DNA from: Streptomyces actinomycinicus
Lineage (GTDB): Bacteria > Actinomycetota > Actinomycetes > Streptomycetales > Streptomycetaceae
Direction of reading: 5' to 3'
Length of the DNA: 64,000 bases
NCBI RefSeq assembly: GCF_016741775.1
Contig: NZ_JAERRK010000003.1
Location: forward strand, 310,001-374,000
The position numbers were made by a program, and so were the translations under genes. This document shows positions 48,648-57,800 of the stretch, piece by piece. Each line of letters begins with the position of its first letter. Within the stretch, counting starts at the first letter, position 1. The notes beneath the pieces are model-generated. The model was given only the letters and a program-made list of their open reading frames with translations, searched no databases and was not told the DNA's origin.

Positions 48648-49124
48648 TCAGAGCTGCTTGGCGAAGCAGCGGCTGTCCTCGTAGTGCCGGTAGTAACCGA
48701 ACTTGACGCACGGCGCATAGCCGCTGGACGTGTACAGGGCGATGGCCTCCGGCTGCTTGGTGCCCGTCTCCAGGACCATGCGCAGGCGGCCGGCGGAACG
48801 GGCGTCCTCCTCCAGGGCCGTGAGGATGCGGCGGGCGAGCCCCCGCCCGCGCATCGCCTCGACGACGAACATCCGCTTCAACTCGGCGTCGCCGTCCAGG
48901 TTGCCCTCGTCGTTGCGGTCCTGGCTGCGCCAGCCGCCGGTGGCGACGGGGCGGTCGTGCTCGTCGTACGCGATCAGGTACACGCCCCGGGGCGAGTCGA
49001 AGTCGGTGGGCTCCAGGGCCGTGGCGTCGCCTCCGTCGCCGTAGCGCAGGTGGTACTCGGCTTGGACCTCGTCGTTGAGCTTCACGGCGTCGGGGTGATC
49101 GAAACGAACACGGCGTATAATCAT
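48648..49124 (-). CDS. GNAT-family acetyltransferase
   Basis: A 158-residue GNAT with the four-motif fold: GVYLIAYDEHDRPVATGGWR (motif C/D strands), ELKRMFVVEAMRGRGLARRILTALE (motif A with R-G-x-G-x-A for acetyl-CoA) and LETGTKQPEAIALYTSSGYAP (motif B). The substrate is unknown. ATG at 49124 lacks a clear Shine-Dalgarno, but TACGAT seven bases upstream could be a -10 box, which would make the mRNA leaderless. It is divergent from the exonuclease gene, 80 bp away. Confidence 0.9.
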   Translation of the reverse strand: MIIRRVRFDHPDAVKLNDEVQAEYHLRYGDGGDATALEPTDFDSPRGVYLIAYDEHDRPVATGGWRSQDRNDEGNLDGDAELKRMFVVEAMRGRGLARRILTALEEDARSAGRLRMVLETGTKQPEAIALYTSSGYAPCVKFGYYRHYEDSRCFAKQL

Positions 49125-49204
49125 GCTGAGTATCGTACTTCTATGCAGTAGACGGGAGTCCGGGGTTTTTCGGACCCCGACCAGTGTGCCGGTATCGTGC
49201 CGGG

Positions 49205-50008
49205 GTGCTGACTGTGACCTCGGTGAACGTGAACGGGCTGCGGGCCGCCGCGAAGAAGGGCTTCGTGGAGTGGCTCGCCGGGACCGAGGCGGACGTCGTC
49301 TGCCTGCAGGAGGTGCGTGCCGAGCCGCACCAGCTGCCCCAGGAGGCCGGGCAGCCCGAGGGCTGGCACGTCGTGCACGCCCCGGCCGCGGCCAAGGGCC
49401 GCGCGGGCGTCTCCCTCTACACCCGGCGCGAGCCCGACCGGGTCCGGGTCGGTTTCGGCTCGGCCGAGTTCGACGGCAGCGGGCGCTACGTCGAGGCCGA
49501 GCTGCCCGGCGTCACCGTCGCCTCCCTCTATCTGCCCTCCGGCGAGGTCGGCACCGAACGGCAGGACGAGAAGGTCCGCTTCATGGACGAATTCCTCGCC
49601 CACCTCAAGGAACTGCGCGAGCGGTCCGCCGCCGACGGGCGCGAGGTCCTCGTCTGCGGCGACTGGAACATCGCCCACCAGCGGGCCGACCTCAAGAACT
49701 GGCGCGCCAACGGCAAGAACTCCGGCTTCCTGCCGGAGGAGCGGGAGTGGCTCGACCGCGTCCTCGCCATGGACGAGGGCGGTTACGTCGACGTCGTCCG
49801 GTCCCTGCACCCGGACGTCGAGGGACCGTACACGTGGTGGTCGTACCGGGGCCGGGCCTTCGACAACGACTCGGGATGGCGCATCGACTACCACGTGTCC
49901 ACGCCCGGGCTCGCCGGCAAGGCGGTCAAGGGTTTCGTCGAGCGCGCGGCCACGCACGCCGAGCGCTGGTCGGACCACGCCCCGGTGACCGTCGTCTACG
50001 ACCTCTGA
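49205..50008 (+). CDS. xth: Exodeoxyribonuclease III (AP endonuclease)
   Basis: A 267-residue Mg-dependent nuclease of the EEP superfamily, which removes 3' blocks and cuts abasic sites in base-excision repair. Active-site segments are present in order: TVTSVNVNGLRAA (Asn), CLQEVRAE (Glu), SLYLPSGE, VLVCGDWNIAH (Asp/Asn), DSGWRIDYHV and the terminal ERWSDHAPV (His). GTG at 49205 is the natural start; seven extra upstream codons have no family match. Confidence 0.93.
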   Translation: MLTVTSVNVNGLRAAAKKGFVEWLAGTEADVVCLQEVRAEPHQLPQEAGQPEGWHVVHAPAAAKGRAGVSLYTRREPDRVRVGFGSAEFDGSGRYVEAELPGVTVASLYLPSGEVGTERQDEKVRFMDEFLAHLKELRERSAADGREVLVCGDWNIAHQRADLKNWRANGKNSGFLPEEREWLDRVLAMDEGGYVDVVRSLHPDVEGPYTWWSYRGRAFDNDSGWRIDYHVSTPGLAGKAVKGFVERAATHAERWSDHAPVTVVYDL

Positions 50009-50024
50009 AGGCGGCCGGGGGCCT

Positions 50025-50732
50025 CTAGTCGGCCTTGTTCAGCCGGCGGTCCAGGGCCAGGGACAGTTCCGCTTCCACCACACTGCGGGCCAGCGGGCGC
50101 AGGCGCTGGAGGTCCTCCTCGGGGCCGTGGCGGAGGATCAGGGTGGTGAAGAGTTCGGCCAGGGCCTCGGCGTGCTCGCGGACGCGGGCGGCGGAGGCGA
50201 GGACCTCGGCGAGGGGGATGCCCTCGCGGACCAGGGCCGAGGAGACGTCCAGCAGCCGGCGGCTGATGTGGACGATCTCGTCGCCGTCGGTGCCGAGGTA
50301 GCCGAGGTCCATGGCGGCCGCGAGGTTCTCGGGGGTCACCTCGCCCTCGAAGCGGGCGGCGAGTTCCTCGGGAGTGAGGCGGACCGGTTCCTCCTCGGTG
50401 GGGGTGCCCACGCCGAGCAGGTCGGCGACGTCCCGGCCGTGATCGAAGGCCTCGGCCAGTTCCGCGATGCCGTTGAGCGTGTGGCCGCGCTCCAGGAGGG
50501 CGCCGATGGTGCGCAGCCGGGCCAGGTGGTGGTCGTCGTACCAGGCGATACGGCCCTCCCGGCGGGGTGGCGGGAGCAGTTTGCGCTCGCGGTAGAAGCG
50601 CAGTGTGCGCACGGTGATGCCGGCCAGGCGGGCCAGCTCCTCCATGCGGTACTCGCGTCCGGCCGCCGTCTGCGCCGCCTCCGGATGGGTGCCCCGGTGG
50701 GTCGGCTCCGGGTGTTCTGCGTCCTCTGCCAC
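50025..50732 (-). CDS. MerR-family regulator
   Basis: A 235-residue regulator. A MerR helix-turn-helix is at residues 29-70 (MEELARLAGITVRTLRFYRERKLLPPPRREG), followed by the YDDHHLARLRTIGALLERGHTLNGI dimerisation helix. The C-terminal 130 residues are a helical domain without Cys clusters, so a metal sensor is unlikely; an organic ligand is probable. It is divergent from a monooxygenase operon with a perfect palindrome (50841-50856) between them. Confidence 0.9.
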   Translation of the reverse strand: MAEDAEHPEPTHRGTHPEAAQTAAGREYRMEELARLAGITVRTLRFYRERKLLPPPRREGRIAWYDDHHLARLRTIGALLERGHTLNGIAELAEAFDHGRDVADLLGVGTPTEEEPVRLTPEELAARFEGEVTPENLAAAMDLGYLGTDGDEIVHISRRLLDVSSALVREGIPLAEVLASAARVREHAEALAELFTTLILRHGPEEDLQRLRPLARSVVEAELSLALDRRLNKAD

Positions 50733-50840
50733 GCACGAAGCCTATGGTGAATCGCCGGTGCCCGGGGCGGAGCGGCTGCCGCAAACGTCCTTCCCCCACC
50801 CCCTACCGCTCGGTACGGAGCTGCTCTACAGTCCCATTGC

Positions 50841-50856
50841 GCCAGTGTTCACTGGC
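50841..50856. promoter_or_regulatory. Perfect 16-bp palindrome before the monooxygenase operon
   Basis: GCCAGTGTTCACTGGC is a perfect 7-2-7 inverted repeat 33 bp before the monooxygenase start and about 110 bp from the MerR gene. It is a likely operator, for the MerR protein or an unlinked TetR-type regulator. Confidence 0.7.
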
Positions 50857-50888
50857 AGAGTTCCTAGGTGATGCGTGGAGGCTTCGGG

Positions 50889-52412
50889 ATGGCCGAGCAC
50901 GAGCATGTACGGGTGGCGGTGATCGGGTCCGGCTTCGGCGGGCTGGGGGCCGCCGTGCGGCTGCGCCGCGAAGGGATCACCGACTTCGTCGTCCTGGAGC
51001 GGGCCGCCGGCGTAGGCGGCACCTGGCGGGACAACAGTTACCCCGGGTGCGCCTGTGACGTGCCCTCACACCTCTACTCCTTCTCCTTCGCCCCCAACCC
51101 CGACTGGCCGCGCACCTTCTCCGGGCAGCGGCACATCCGCGCCTACCTGGAGCACGTCACCGACCTCTTCGGACTGCGCCCGCACATCCGCTTCGACTCC
51201 GAGGTCAAACTGATGACCTGGGACGGCGAGAACCTGCGGTGGAACATCGAGACCAGCCGCGGCTCGCTCTCCGCCGACGTCGTCGTCTCCGCCACCGGGC
51301 CGCTGTCCGACCCGAAGATCCCCGAGATCCCGGGGCTGGAGACCTTCCCGGGCAAGGTGTTCCACTCCGCCCGCTGGGACCACGACTACGACCTGCGCGG
51401 CAAGCGGGTCGCCATGGTCGGCACCGGCGCCTCCGCCATCCAGATCGTGCCCGCCATCCAGCCGCAGGTCGGCCGGCTCACCCTGTTCCAGCGCACCCCG
51501 CCGTGGGTGATGCCCCGCCTCGACCGCGCCATCAGCGGCGCCGAGCGGTGGCTGCACCGACGGCTGCCCGTCACCGCCCAGGCCCGGCGCGGCCTGCTGT
51601 GGGGCATCCGGGAACTGCAGGTGCAGGCGTTCACCAAGCGACCGGACGAACTCGGCCTGGTCGAGCAGCTCGCCAGGCGCAACATGGCCCGCGCCGTGAA
51701 GGACCCGGCCCTGCGCGCCAGACTCACCCCGGACTACCGCATCGGCTGCAAGCGGATCCTGCTGTCCAGCGAGTACTACCCGGCGCTGGCCCGGCCGAAC
51801 GTGGACGTCGTGGCCAGCGGGCTCGGCGAGATCCGCGGGTCCACGCTCGTGGCCGCCGACGGCACCGAGGCCGAGGCCGACGCGATCGTCTTCGGTACGG
51901 GCTTCCACGTCACGGACATGCCCATCGCCGAGCGCGTGGTCGGCGCGGACGGCGTCACGCTCGCGGAGTCCTGGAAGGACGGCATGCAGGCGCTGCGCGG
52001 GGCCGCGGCCGCCGGGTTCCCCAACTGGATGACGATCATCGGGCCCAACACCGGCCTCGGGAACTCCTCCATGATCCTCATGATCGAGTCCCAGCTGAAC
52101 TACATGGCCGACTATCTGCGGCAACTGGACGTCCTCGGCGGCCGTGTGGCCCTCGATGCCCGGCCGGCGGCCGTCGAGGACTGGAACCGCAAGGTCCAGG
52201 AGCGCATGAAGCGGACGGTGTGGAACACCGGCGGCTGCACCAGCTGGTACCTGGACGCGAGCGGGCGCAACACCACCATCTGGCCCGGTACGACGACGGA
52301 GTTCCGGCGCGCGACCCGGCGGGTCGACCTCGCGGAGTACGAGGTCGTACGGAAGGCCGCCGGGAGCCCGGGGACAGTGCGCGCCGCGCAGAAGAGCGAG
52401 GCCGCTGCATGA
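50889..52412 (+). CDS. Flavin-containing (Baeyer-Villiger-type) monooxygenase
   Basis: A 507-residue FAD/NADPH monooxygenase. The FAD Rossmann motif is VAVIGSGFGGLGAAVRL at the N-terminus, and the NADPH motif is VAMVGTGASAIQI near residue 180. GTWRDNSYPGCACDVPSHLYSF matches the cyclohexanone/phenylacetone monooxygenase group, and FHSARWDHDYD fits the FxGxxxHxxxW/D fingerprint region. It inserts oxygen into ketones or sulfur/nitrogen compounds. ATG at 50889 follows GGAGG. It is the first of three overlapping genes with a hydrolase and a dehydrogenase. Confidence 0.92.
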   Translation: MAEHEHVRVAVIGSGFGGLGAAVRLRREGITDFVVLERAAGVGGTWRDNSYPGCACDVPSHLYSFSFAPNPDWPRTFSGQRHIRAYLEHVTDLFGLRPHIRFDSEVKLMTWDGENLRWNIETSRGSLSADVVVSATGPLSDPKIPEIPGLETFPGKVFHSARWDHDYDLRGKRVAMVGTGASAIQIVPAIQPQVGRLTLFQRTPPWVMPRLDRAISGAERWLHRRLPVTAQARRGLLWGIRELQVQAFTKRPDELGLVEQLARRNMARAVKDPALRARLTPDYRIGCKRILLSSEYYPALARPNVDVVASGLGEIRGSTLVAADGTEAEADAIVFGTGFHVTDMPIAERVVGADGVTLAESWKDGMQALRGAAAAGFPNWMTIIGPNTGLGNSSMILMIESQLNYMADYLRQLDVLGGRVALDARPAAVEDWNRKVQERMKRTVWNTGGCTSWYLDASGRNTTIWPGTTTEFRRATRRVDLAEYEVVRKAAGSPGTVRAAQKSEAAA

Positions 52413-53386
52413 GCCGTCCCGCCTTCGTCACCAGCGGCCCCTACGCCCCGCCGGTCCCCGCCCGCACCCTCTCCGCCGTCTCCGCCGACGGCGCCCGGCT
52501 GCACGTCGAGGTGCACGGCCCCGAGGGGGCGCCCCCCGTCGTCCTCTCCCACGGCTGGACCTGCTCGACGGCGTTCTGGGCGGCCCAGATACGAGAGCTG
52601 GCGGCCGACCACCGGGTGATCGCCTACGACCAGAGGGGGCACGGGCGCAGCCCCGCGAGCCCCGTGTGCACCACCCGGGCGCTGGCGGACGACCTCGAAG
52701 CGGTGCTGGCCACGACCCTCGCGCCCGGGGAGCAGGCGCTGATCGTCGGCCACTCGATGGGCGGCATGACGGTCATGGCCGCGGCCGGGCGCCCCCGGCT
52801 CCGGGAGCACGCCGCCGCCGTCCTGCTGTGCAGCACGGGCAGTTCGCGGCTGGTCGCGGAGTCCCGTGTGCTGCCGTTGCGGGCGGGGCGGGTCCGCACC
52901 TGGATCACCGGGCGCATCCTCGGCTCGCGCGCTCCCCTCGGACCGGTCACGCCGGTCGCGAAGACCATCCTCAAGTACGCCACCATGGGCGCCGGTTCCG
53001 CCGCCCACCGGGTGGAGGCGTGCGCGCGCATCGTGCACGCCTGCCCGCGCACCGTGCGTCACGCGTGGGCGGCCGTGCTCGCGGCGCTCGATCTCGACCA
53101 CGGCGTGGGCCAGTTGCACGCGCCGACAGCCGTGCTGCACGGCGCCGACGACCGGCTCACGCCCGTCGTACACGCCCGTGCGCTGGTCGCCGCGCTGCCG
53201 CACTGCATCGGTCTCACCGAGCTGCCCGGCACCGGCCACATGACCCCCATCGAGGCGCCCGAGCTGGTGACCGGCCGCATCCGGGAACTCGTCGGGACGT
53301 ACGTCACGGGGTCCGGAACCGGTGCCGGGGCCGTGCAGGAACCCGAGAACCGTTCCACACCCGCGCAGATCAAGGAGGGCGCATGA
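52409..53386 (+). CDS. Alpha/beta hydrolase
   Basis: A 325-residue alpha/beta-hydrolase. The oxyanion segment is VVLSHGWTCSTAFW, DQRGHGRS follows, the nucleophile elbow is GHSMGG, the acid lies in HGADDRLTPVVHA, and the catalytic His is in GTGHMTPIEAP. Its start overlaps the monooxygenase stop (ATGA). Following a Baeyer-Villiger-type enzyme, a natural job would be hydrolysis of the ester or lactone formed. Confidence 0.92.
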   Translation: MSRPAFVTSGPYAPPVPARTLSAVSADGARLHVEVHGPEGAPPVVLSHGWTCSTAFWAAQIRELAADHRVIAYDQRGHGRSPASPVCTTRALADDLEAVLATTLAPGEQALIVGHSMGGMTVMAAAGRPRLREHAAAVLLCSTGSSRLVAESRVLPLRAGRVRTWITGRILGSRAPLGPVTPVAKTILKYATMGAGSAAHRVEACARIVHACPRTVRHAWAAVLAALDLDHGVGQLHAPTAVLHGADDRLTPVVHARALVAALPHCIGLTELPGTGHMTPIEAPELVTGRIRELVGTYVTGSGTGAGAVQEPENRSTPAQIKEGA

Positions 53387-54267
53387 GCAAGGTCAGCCTC
53401 GAAGGACAGGTCGCCGTCGTCACCGGAGCGGCGCGCGGCGTCGGTGAGCTGCTGGCGCGCAAGCTGTCCGCGCGCGGGGCGAAGGTCGCACTGGTCGGAC
53501 TGGAGGAGGAGGCGCTCAAGGAGGTCTCCGGGCGGCTGCACAGCGACAGCGCCCACTGGTACGCAGACGTCACCGACCACGAGACGATGAGCCGGGTCGC
53601 GCAGGAGGTGAAGGAGCGGTTCGGGAAGGTCGACATCGTGGTCGCCAACGCCGGTGTGGCGACGGGCGGTCCGTTCGCCGACTCCGACCCGCAGGCGTGG
53701 CGGCGCGTGATCGAGGTGAATCTGATCGGTTCGGCGGTGACCGCGCGCGCGTTCCTGCCGGTGCTGACCGAGAGCCGGGGCTATCTGCTGCAGATCGCCT
53801 CGCTCGCCGCGATCACCCCGGCGCCGATGATGACCGCATACTGCGCGTCCAAGTCGGGGGTGGAGGCGTACGCGCACAGTCTGCGTGCCGAGGTCGGTCA
53901 CCAGGGGGTGCGGGTCGGCGTCGGCTACCTGTCCTGGACCGACACCGACATGGTGCGCGGCGCCGACCAGGACGACGTGATGCGGGAGTTGCGGCAGCGG
54001 CTGCCGTGGCCGTCGAACAAGACGTACCCGCTGGGACCCGCGGTGGACCGGCTCGTCGCCGGGATCGAGCGGCGCTCGGCGCATGTGTACGGGCAGTGGT
54101 GGCTGCGCGGCATGCAGGGCGTGCGCGGGTATCTCCCGGCGCTCATCGGGACGGTGGGCCAGCGCGAGATGCAGCGGTTCGCGCCGCGCTTGCAGGGGAT
54201 GCGCACGGGGCTCGTCGGCGCAGGTGGGGCGGCGGACGAGGCCGCGCGCGCTACGCACCGTGACTGA
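53383..54267 (+). CDS. Short-chain dehydrogenase/reductase
   Basis: A 294-residue SDR. The cofactor motif is VVTGAARGVGELLARKL, then NAG in VVANAGVATGG, the catalytic Ser in LLQIASLAAITPAP and YCASK as YxxxK. A C-terminal extension of about 60 residues includes a hydrophobic stretch (LRGMQGVRGYLPALIGTVG) that may touch the membrane. It overlaps the hydrolase gene (ATGA) and probably supplies the ketone substrate or oxidises the alcohol product of the operon. Confidence 0.92.
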   Translation: MSKVSLEGQVAVVTGAARGVGELLARKLSARGAKVALVGLEEEALKEVSGRLHSDSAHWYADVTDHETMSRVAQEVKERFGKVDIVVANAGVATGGPFADSDPQAWRRVIEVNLIGSAVTARAFLPVLTESRGYLLQIASLAAITPAPMMTAYCASKSGVEAYAHSLRAEVGHQGVRVGVGYLSWTDTDMVRGADQDDVMRELRQRLPWPSNKTYPLGPAVDRLVAGIERRSAHVYGQWWLRGMQGVRGYLPALIGTVGQREMQRFAPRLQGMRTGLVGAGGAADEAARATHRD

Positions 54268-54361
54268 TCGACATGCAGTCCGTGTTCGCCCGTGTGAATC
54301 TGGTCGAGGCCCCACAGCGGGGCCGACCCCCCACCCCCACCCACTACGGGAGTGAACCCAC

Positions 54362-54604
54362 ATGGGTATGAAGGACCAGTTCCAGGAGAAGTCGCACCAG
54401 GCCAAGGAGAAGATCGGCCAGGGCCGCGAGAAGGCCGGTCAGCAGAGCGGCCAGCGCAGCGGCCAGCCGGGCGGCCAGCAGGGCGGCCAGCAGGGCCGCA
54501 AGGGGCAGCGGCAGCAGCCCGAGCAGGGCCGGCAGAACTTCCGTGACATCGAGGACACGGAGCAGCAGGTGGAGGACCGCTTCGACCGGGACTACGACGC
54601 CTAG
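54362..54604 (+). CDS. Small hydrophilic Gln/Gly-rich protein
   Basis: An 80-residue highly charged protein. It begins MGMKDQFQEKSHQAKEKIGQ, which is reminiscent of CsbD-type stress proteins, then has a Gln-Gly-rich middle (GQQGGQQGRKGQRQQ) and an acidic end (RFDRDYDA). It is likely intrinsically disordered. The ATG has a weak upstream GGGAG. Function is unknown; a stress-protein role is only a suggestion. Confidence 0.7.
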   Translation: MGMKDQFQEKSHQAKEKIGQGREKAGQQSGQRSGQPGGQQGGQQGRKGQRQQPEQGRQNFRDIEDTEQQVEDRFDRDYDA

Positions 54605-54635
54605 TCGGTGCGGTCGGCCTCGGCCGACTTGACGT

Positions 54636-54665
54636 GGGGCGCCCTTCCTTCGGGGAGGGCGCCCT
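54636..54665. terminator. Hairpin after the small hydrophilic gene
   Basis: GGGCGCCCT and AGGGCGCCC form a nine-base stem, followed after a few bases by GTTTGCCTTTTTCC, so it resembles a rho-independent terminator on the plus strand. Confidence 0.8.
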
Positions 54666-54698
54666 GCGTTTGCCTTTTTCCGGGGTGGTTTTGCGATG

Positions 54699-54835
54699 GG
54701 TGCGGGTGCGGGTGCGGGTGCGTGGGGGCTTGTCGCGCAGTTCCCCGCGCCCCTTTGACGTGGGGGCTTGTCGCGTAGTTGCCCGCGGTCCGGGCTTGTC
54801 GCGCAGTTCCCCGCGCCCCTTTGGCGTGGGGCTTG
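54699..54835. repeat. GGGTGC hexamer run and Streptomyces GTCGCGCAGTTCCCCGCG repeats
   Basis: GGGTGC is repeated four times (54699-54723). Three copies of a unit containing CTTGTCGCGCAGTTCCCCGC and GCCCCTTT follow, the middle one diverged. Related CGCAGTTCCCCGCGCCCCT sequences are scattered between genes in many Streptomyces genomes. Confidence 0.8.
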
Positions 54836-54848
54836 CTGCGTGAGTTGC

Positions 54849-57800
54849 TCACCCTGCCCGTGGGGGGAGTTGTGGTCTTGCCCTGTTGGGGGTGTCGTCG
54901 TAGGTCGGGGGGACCGCCGCGGGGTTGGACTCCAGCAGTTCCAGGGCCAGTTCGACCGCGTCGACGAGCTGGGCGTGGCGGCCCTCCGCCCAGTCCAGGG
55001 GGGTGCGCATGATCTCCAGGTCGGGGGCGACGCCGTGGTTCTCGACCGACCAGCCGTAGGCGTCGAACCAGGCCGCGTTCATCGGCACGGTGATGACCGT
55101 GCCGTCGCCCAGGCGGTGCCGGCCGGTCATGCCGACGACTCCGCCCCAGGTGCGCTGGCCGACGACCGGGCCGAGTTTCAGCAGCTTGAACGCGGCGGTG
55201 ATCATGTCGCCGTCGGACGAGGTCGCCTCGTCGGCCAGCGCCACCACGGGCCCGCGGGGGGCGTTGGAGGTGTACGAGACCGGCTGCGCGTCCCGGGTCA
55301 GGTCCCAGCCCAGGATCGTGCGGGTCAGCTTCTCGATGACGAGTTCGCTGATGTGCCCGCCCGCGTTGCCGCGCACGTCCACGATCAGTGCGGGCCGGGA
55401 CACCTCCATGCGCAGGTCGCGGTTGAACTGGGCCCAGCCGGAGCCGCCCATGTCGGGGATGTGCAGGTAGCCGCACTTTCCGCCGCTCGCCTCCCGGACG
55501 ACCTCGCGGCGTTTGGCCACCCAGTCCTGGTAGCGCAGCGGGCGTTCGTCGACGAGCGGGACGACGGCGACCCGCCGGGCCCGGCCGGCCTCGTCGTCCG
55601 CCGGGGTGAAGGTCAGCTCCACGGTCGTACCGCCCGATCCGGCGAGCAGCGGGTAGGGCCCGGTGACCGGGTCGACCGGGCGGCCGTCGACGTGGGTCAG
55701 GACGGCGCCCTCGCGGATGCCCGTGCCGGCCAGCGGTGAGCGGGCCTTGGAGTCGGAGGAGTCGCCGGGCAGGATGCGCTTGACCAGCCAGCGGCCGTCG
55801 CGGCGGACGAAGTTGGCGCCGAGCAGGCCCTGCCAGCGCTGGTAGTGGGGCGGGCCCTCGTTGCGGCGGGCGGCGGTGACGTAGGCGTGGGAGGTGCCGA
55901 GTTCGCCGAGGACCTCGCGCAGCAGGTCGGCGAACTCGTCGGGGGAGGCGATGCGTTCGACCAGCGGGCGGTACTGCTCGAGCACCGCGTCCCAGTCGAT
56001 GCCGCACATGCCCGGGTCCCAGAAGTAGCTGCGGATCAGGCGTCCGGCCTCGTCGTAGGCCTGGCGCCACTCGGCGGGCGGGTCGACGTGGTGGAGGATG
56101 CGGCGCAGGTCGATCCAGACGGTCGTGTCGCCGTCGCCGGGCTCGGTCGACGGCACCGCCCGCAGGTCGCCCTCGTCCACCACGACCAGCCGGGAGCCGT
56201 CGCCGCTCACCGCGAACCAGTCGAGGTGGCTGACGAGTTCGGACTTCTTCGCCTTGCTGATGTTGAAGTACTCGAGGGTCGGGCGGCCGGTGGTGTCGTC
56301 CGGGCTGGCGAAGGTCTCGCCGAGCGCACCGGAGATCGGCCAGCGCAGCCAGACCAGACCGCCGCCCGCGACCGGGTGCAGCGCGGAGTACTTGGACGCT
56401 ATGACCGGGAACGGTGTGACCCGGCTGGCCAGCCCCTCCACCTCGACCGTCACCGTGCCGGCCTCGCCGGTCTCCTCGTCCTCCAGCGGGTCCAGTCCGC
56501 CGGCGGCCGGGCGGCCCTCGGGGTTGAGGGCGAAGGGTGACGGGGTCGCGGAGGAGAGCGGGACGAGGTAGGGGCGGCAGCCCAGCGGGAAGGACAGGTC
56601 GCCGGTGTGGACGTCGTACACCGGGTCGAAGCCGCGCCAGGAGAGGAAGGCGAGGTAGCGGCCGTCCCGCGTGAAGACGGGGTTCTCGTCCTCGAAGCGG
56701 CCGTTCGTCACGTCCACGATCAGCCGGTCCTTGATGCGGGCCAGTTTGATCTGCCGCAGGGAGCGGCCGATGCCGGGGTGCGACCAGGTGAGCCAGGAGC
56801 CGTCGGGGGAGAAAGCGAGGTCGTGGACGGGCCCGTTGACGGACCGGATCAGCTCGACCACCACACCGGCCGAGCCGGCGTCACCCCCCGCACCGGCCGA
56901 GCCGGAGTCACCCCCCGCACCGGCCGAGGCGGAGTCACCGGCACCACTCCCGTCACTGCCGTCACCGGCGTCACTGCCGTCACCGGCGTCGTCGACGTCA
57001 CTGTTGTCACTGCCGTCACCAGCATCACCGGCGTCACCGGAGCCGGTCGACCCCGGGGCCGCCGTGGCATCGGCACCGGCATCCTGGGCAGAGTCCGCGG
57101 CCGCCCCCCGCTTCGCGTCGCCGCCGGTCTCCTCGGCAGTGTCCGTGCCGGCTTCCCGCCCGGAGCCGGCGCCCATTTCCCCGTCAGGGGCCGCGGTGGC
57201 CTCCGGCTCCTCCGGGGGACCGGTTCCGGCCCCTTCTTCCTCCGGCTCCTCCGCGGGACCGCTTCCGGCCCCTTCTTCCGCCGGCTCCGTCACGTCGATC
57301 AGCAGCAGTCGCCCGTCGTGGGACGCGACGGCCAGTCGTTCGCCCTCGGGGTCGGAGACCAGTTCCAGGACGCGGCCCAGCTCGCCGGAGGCCAACCGGC
57401 GGGGCGGGCGGTCGCCGGTGGCGCGGGGGAGGTGGGCGATCTCGACCGCGTCCTCGCCCTCGGCGTCGGTGACGTAGGCGACCTGGCCGGTGGAGCCCAG
57501 CATCTCCGGAAGCCGTACCCGGACGCCGGGCGTGTCGGTCATCGTGCGGGCGGGGCCGTCGCGGTGGGTGAGCCAGTACAGGCTGCCGCGCACGACGACC
57601 GCGCTGGCCCGCCCGGTCTCGTCCACGGAGATGCCGTTGACGTTCTGCGCGGCCGGCACCTGGTAGCGGCGGCGGCCGGTGCGCGGTCCGGCGAGCCTGA
57701 CGCCGAGCCGGCGCGGTGTGCCGCCCGGGGAGAAGTCGTCCACCAGCCACAGGTCGCCCGCGCACTGGTAGACCACCCTGCTGCCGTCGCTGGAGGCGTG

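Noticed and set aside
54699..54723. GGGTGC run as a functional G-quadruplex
   Set aside because: Only four GGG tracts with short loops in a very GC-rich genome; nothing in the context points to a function.
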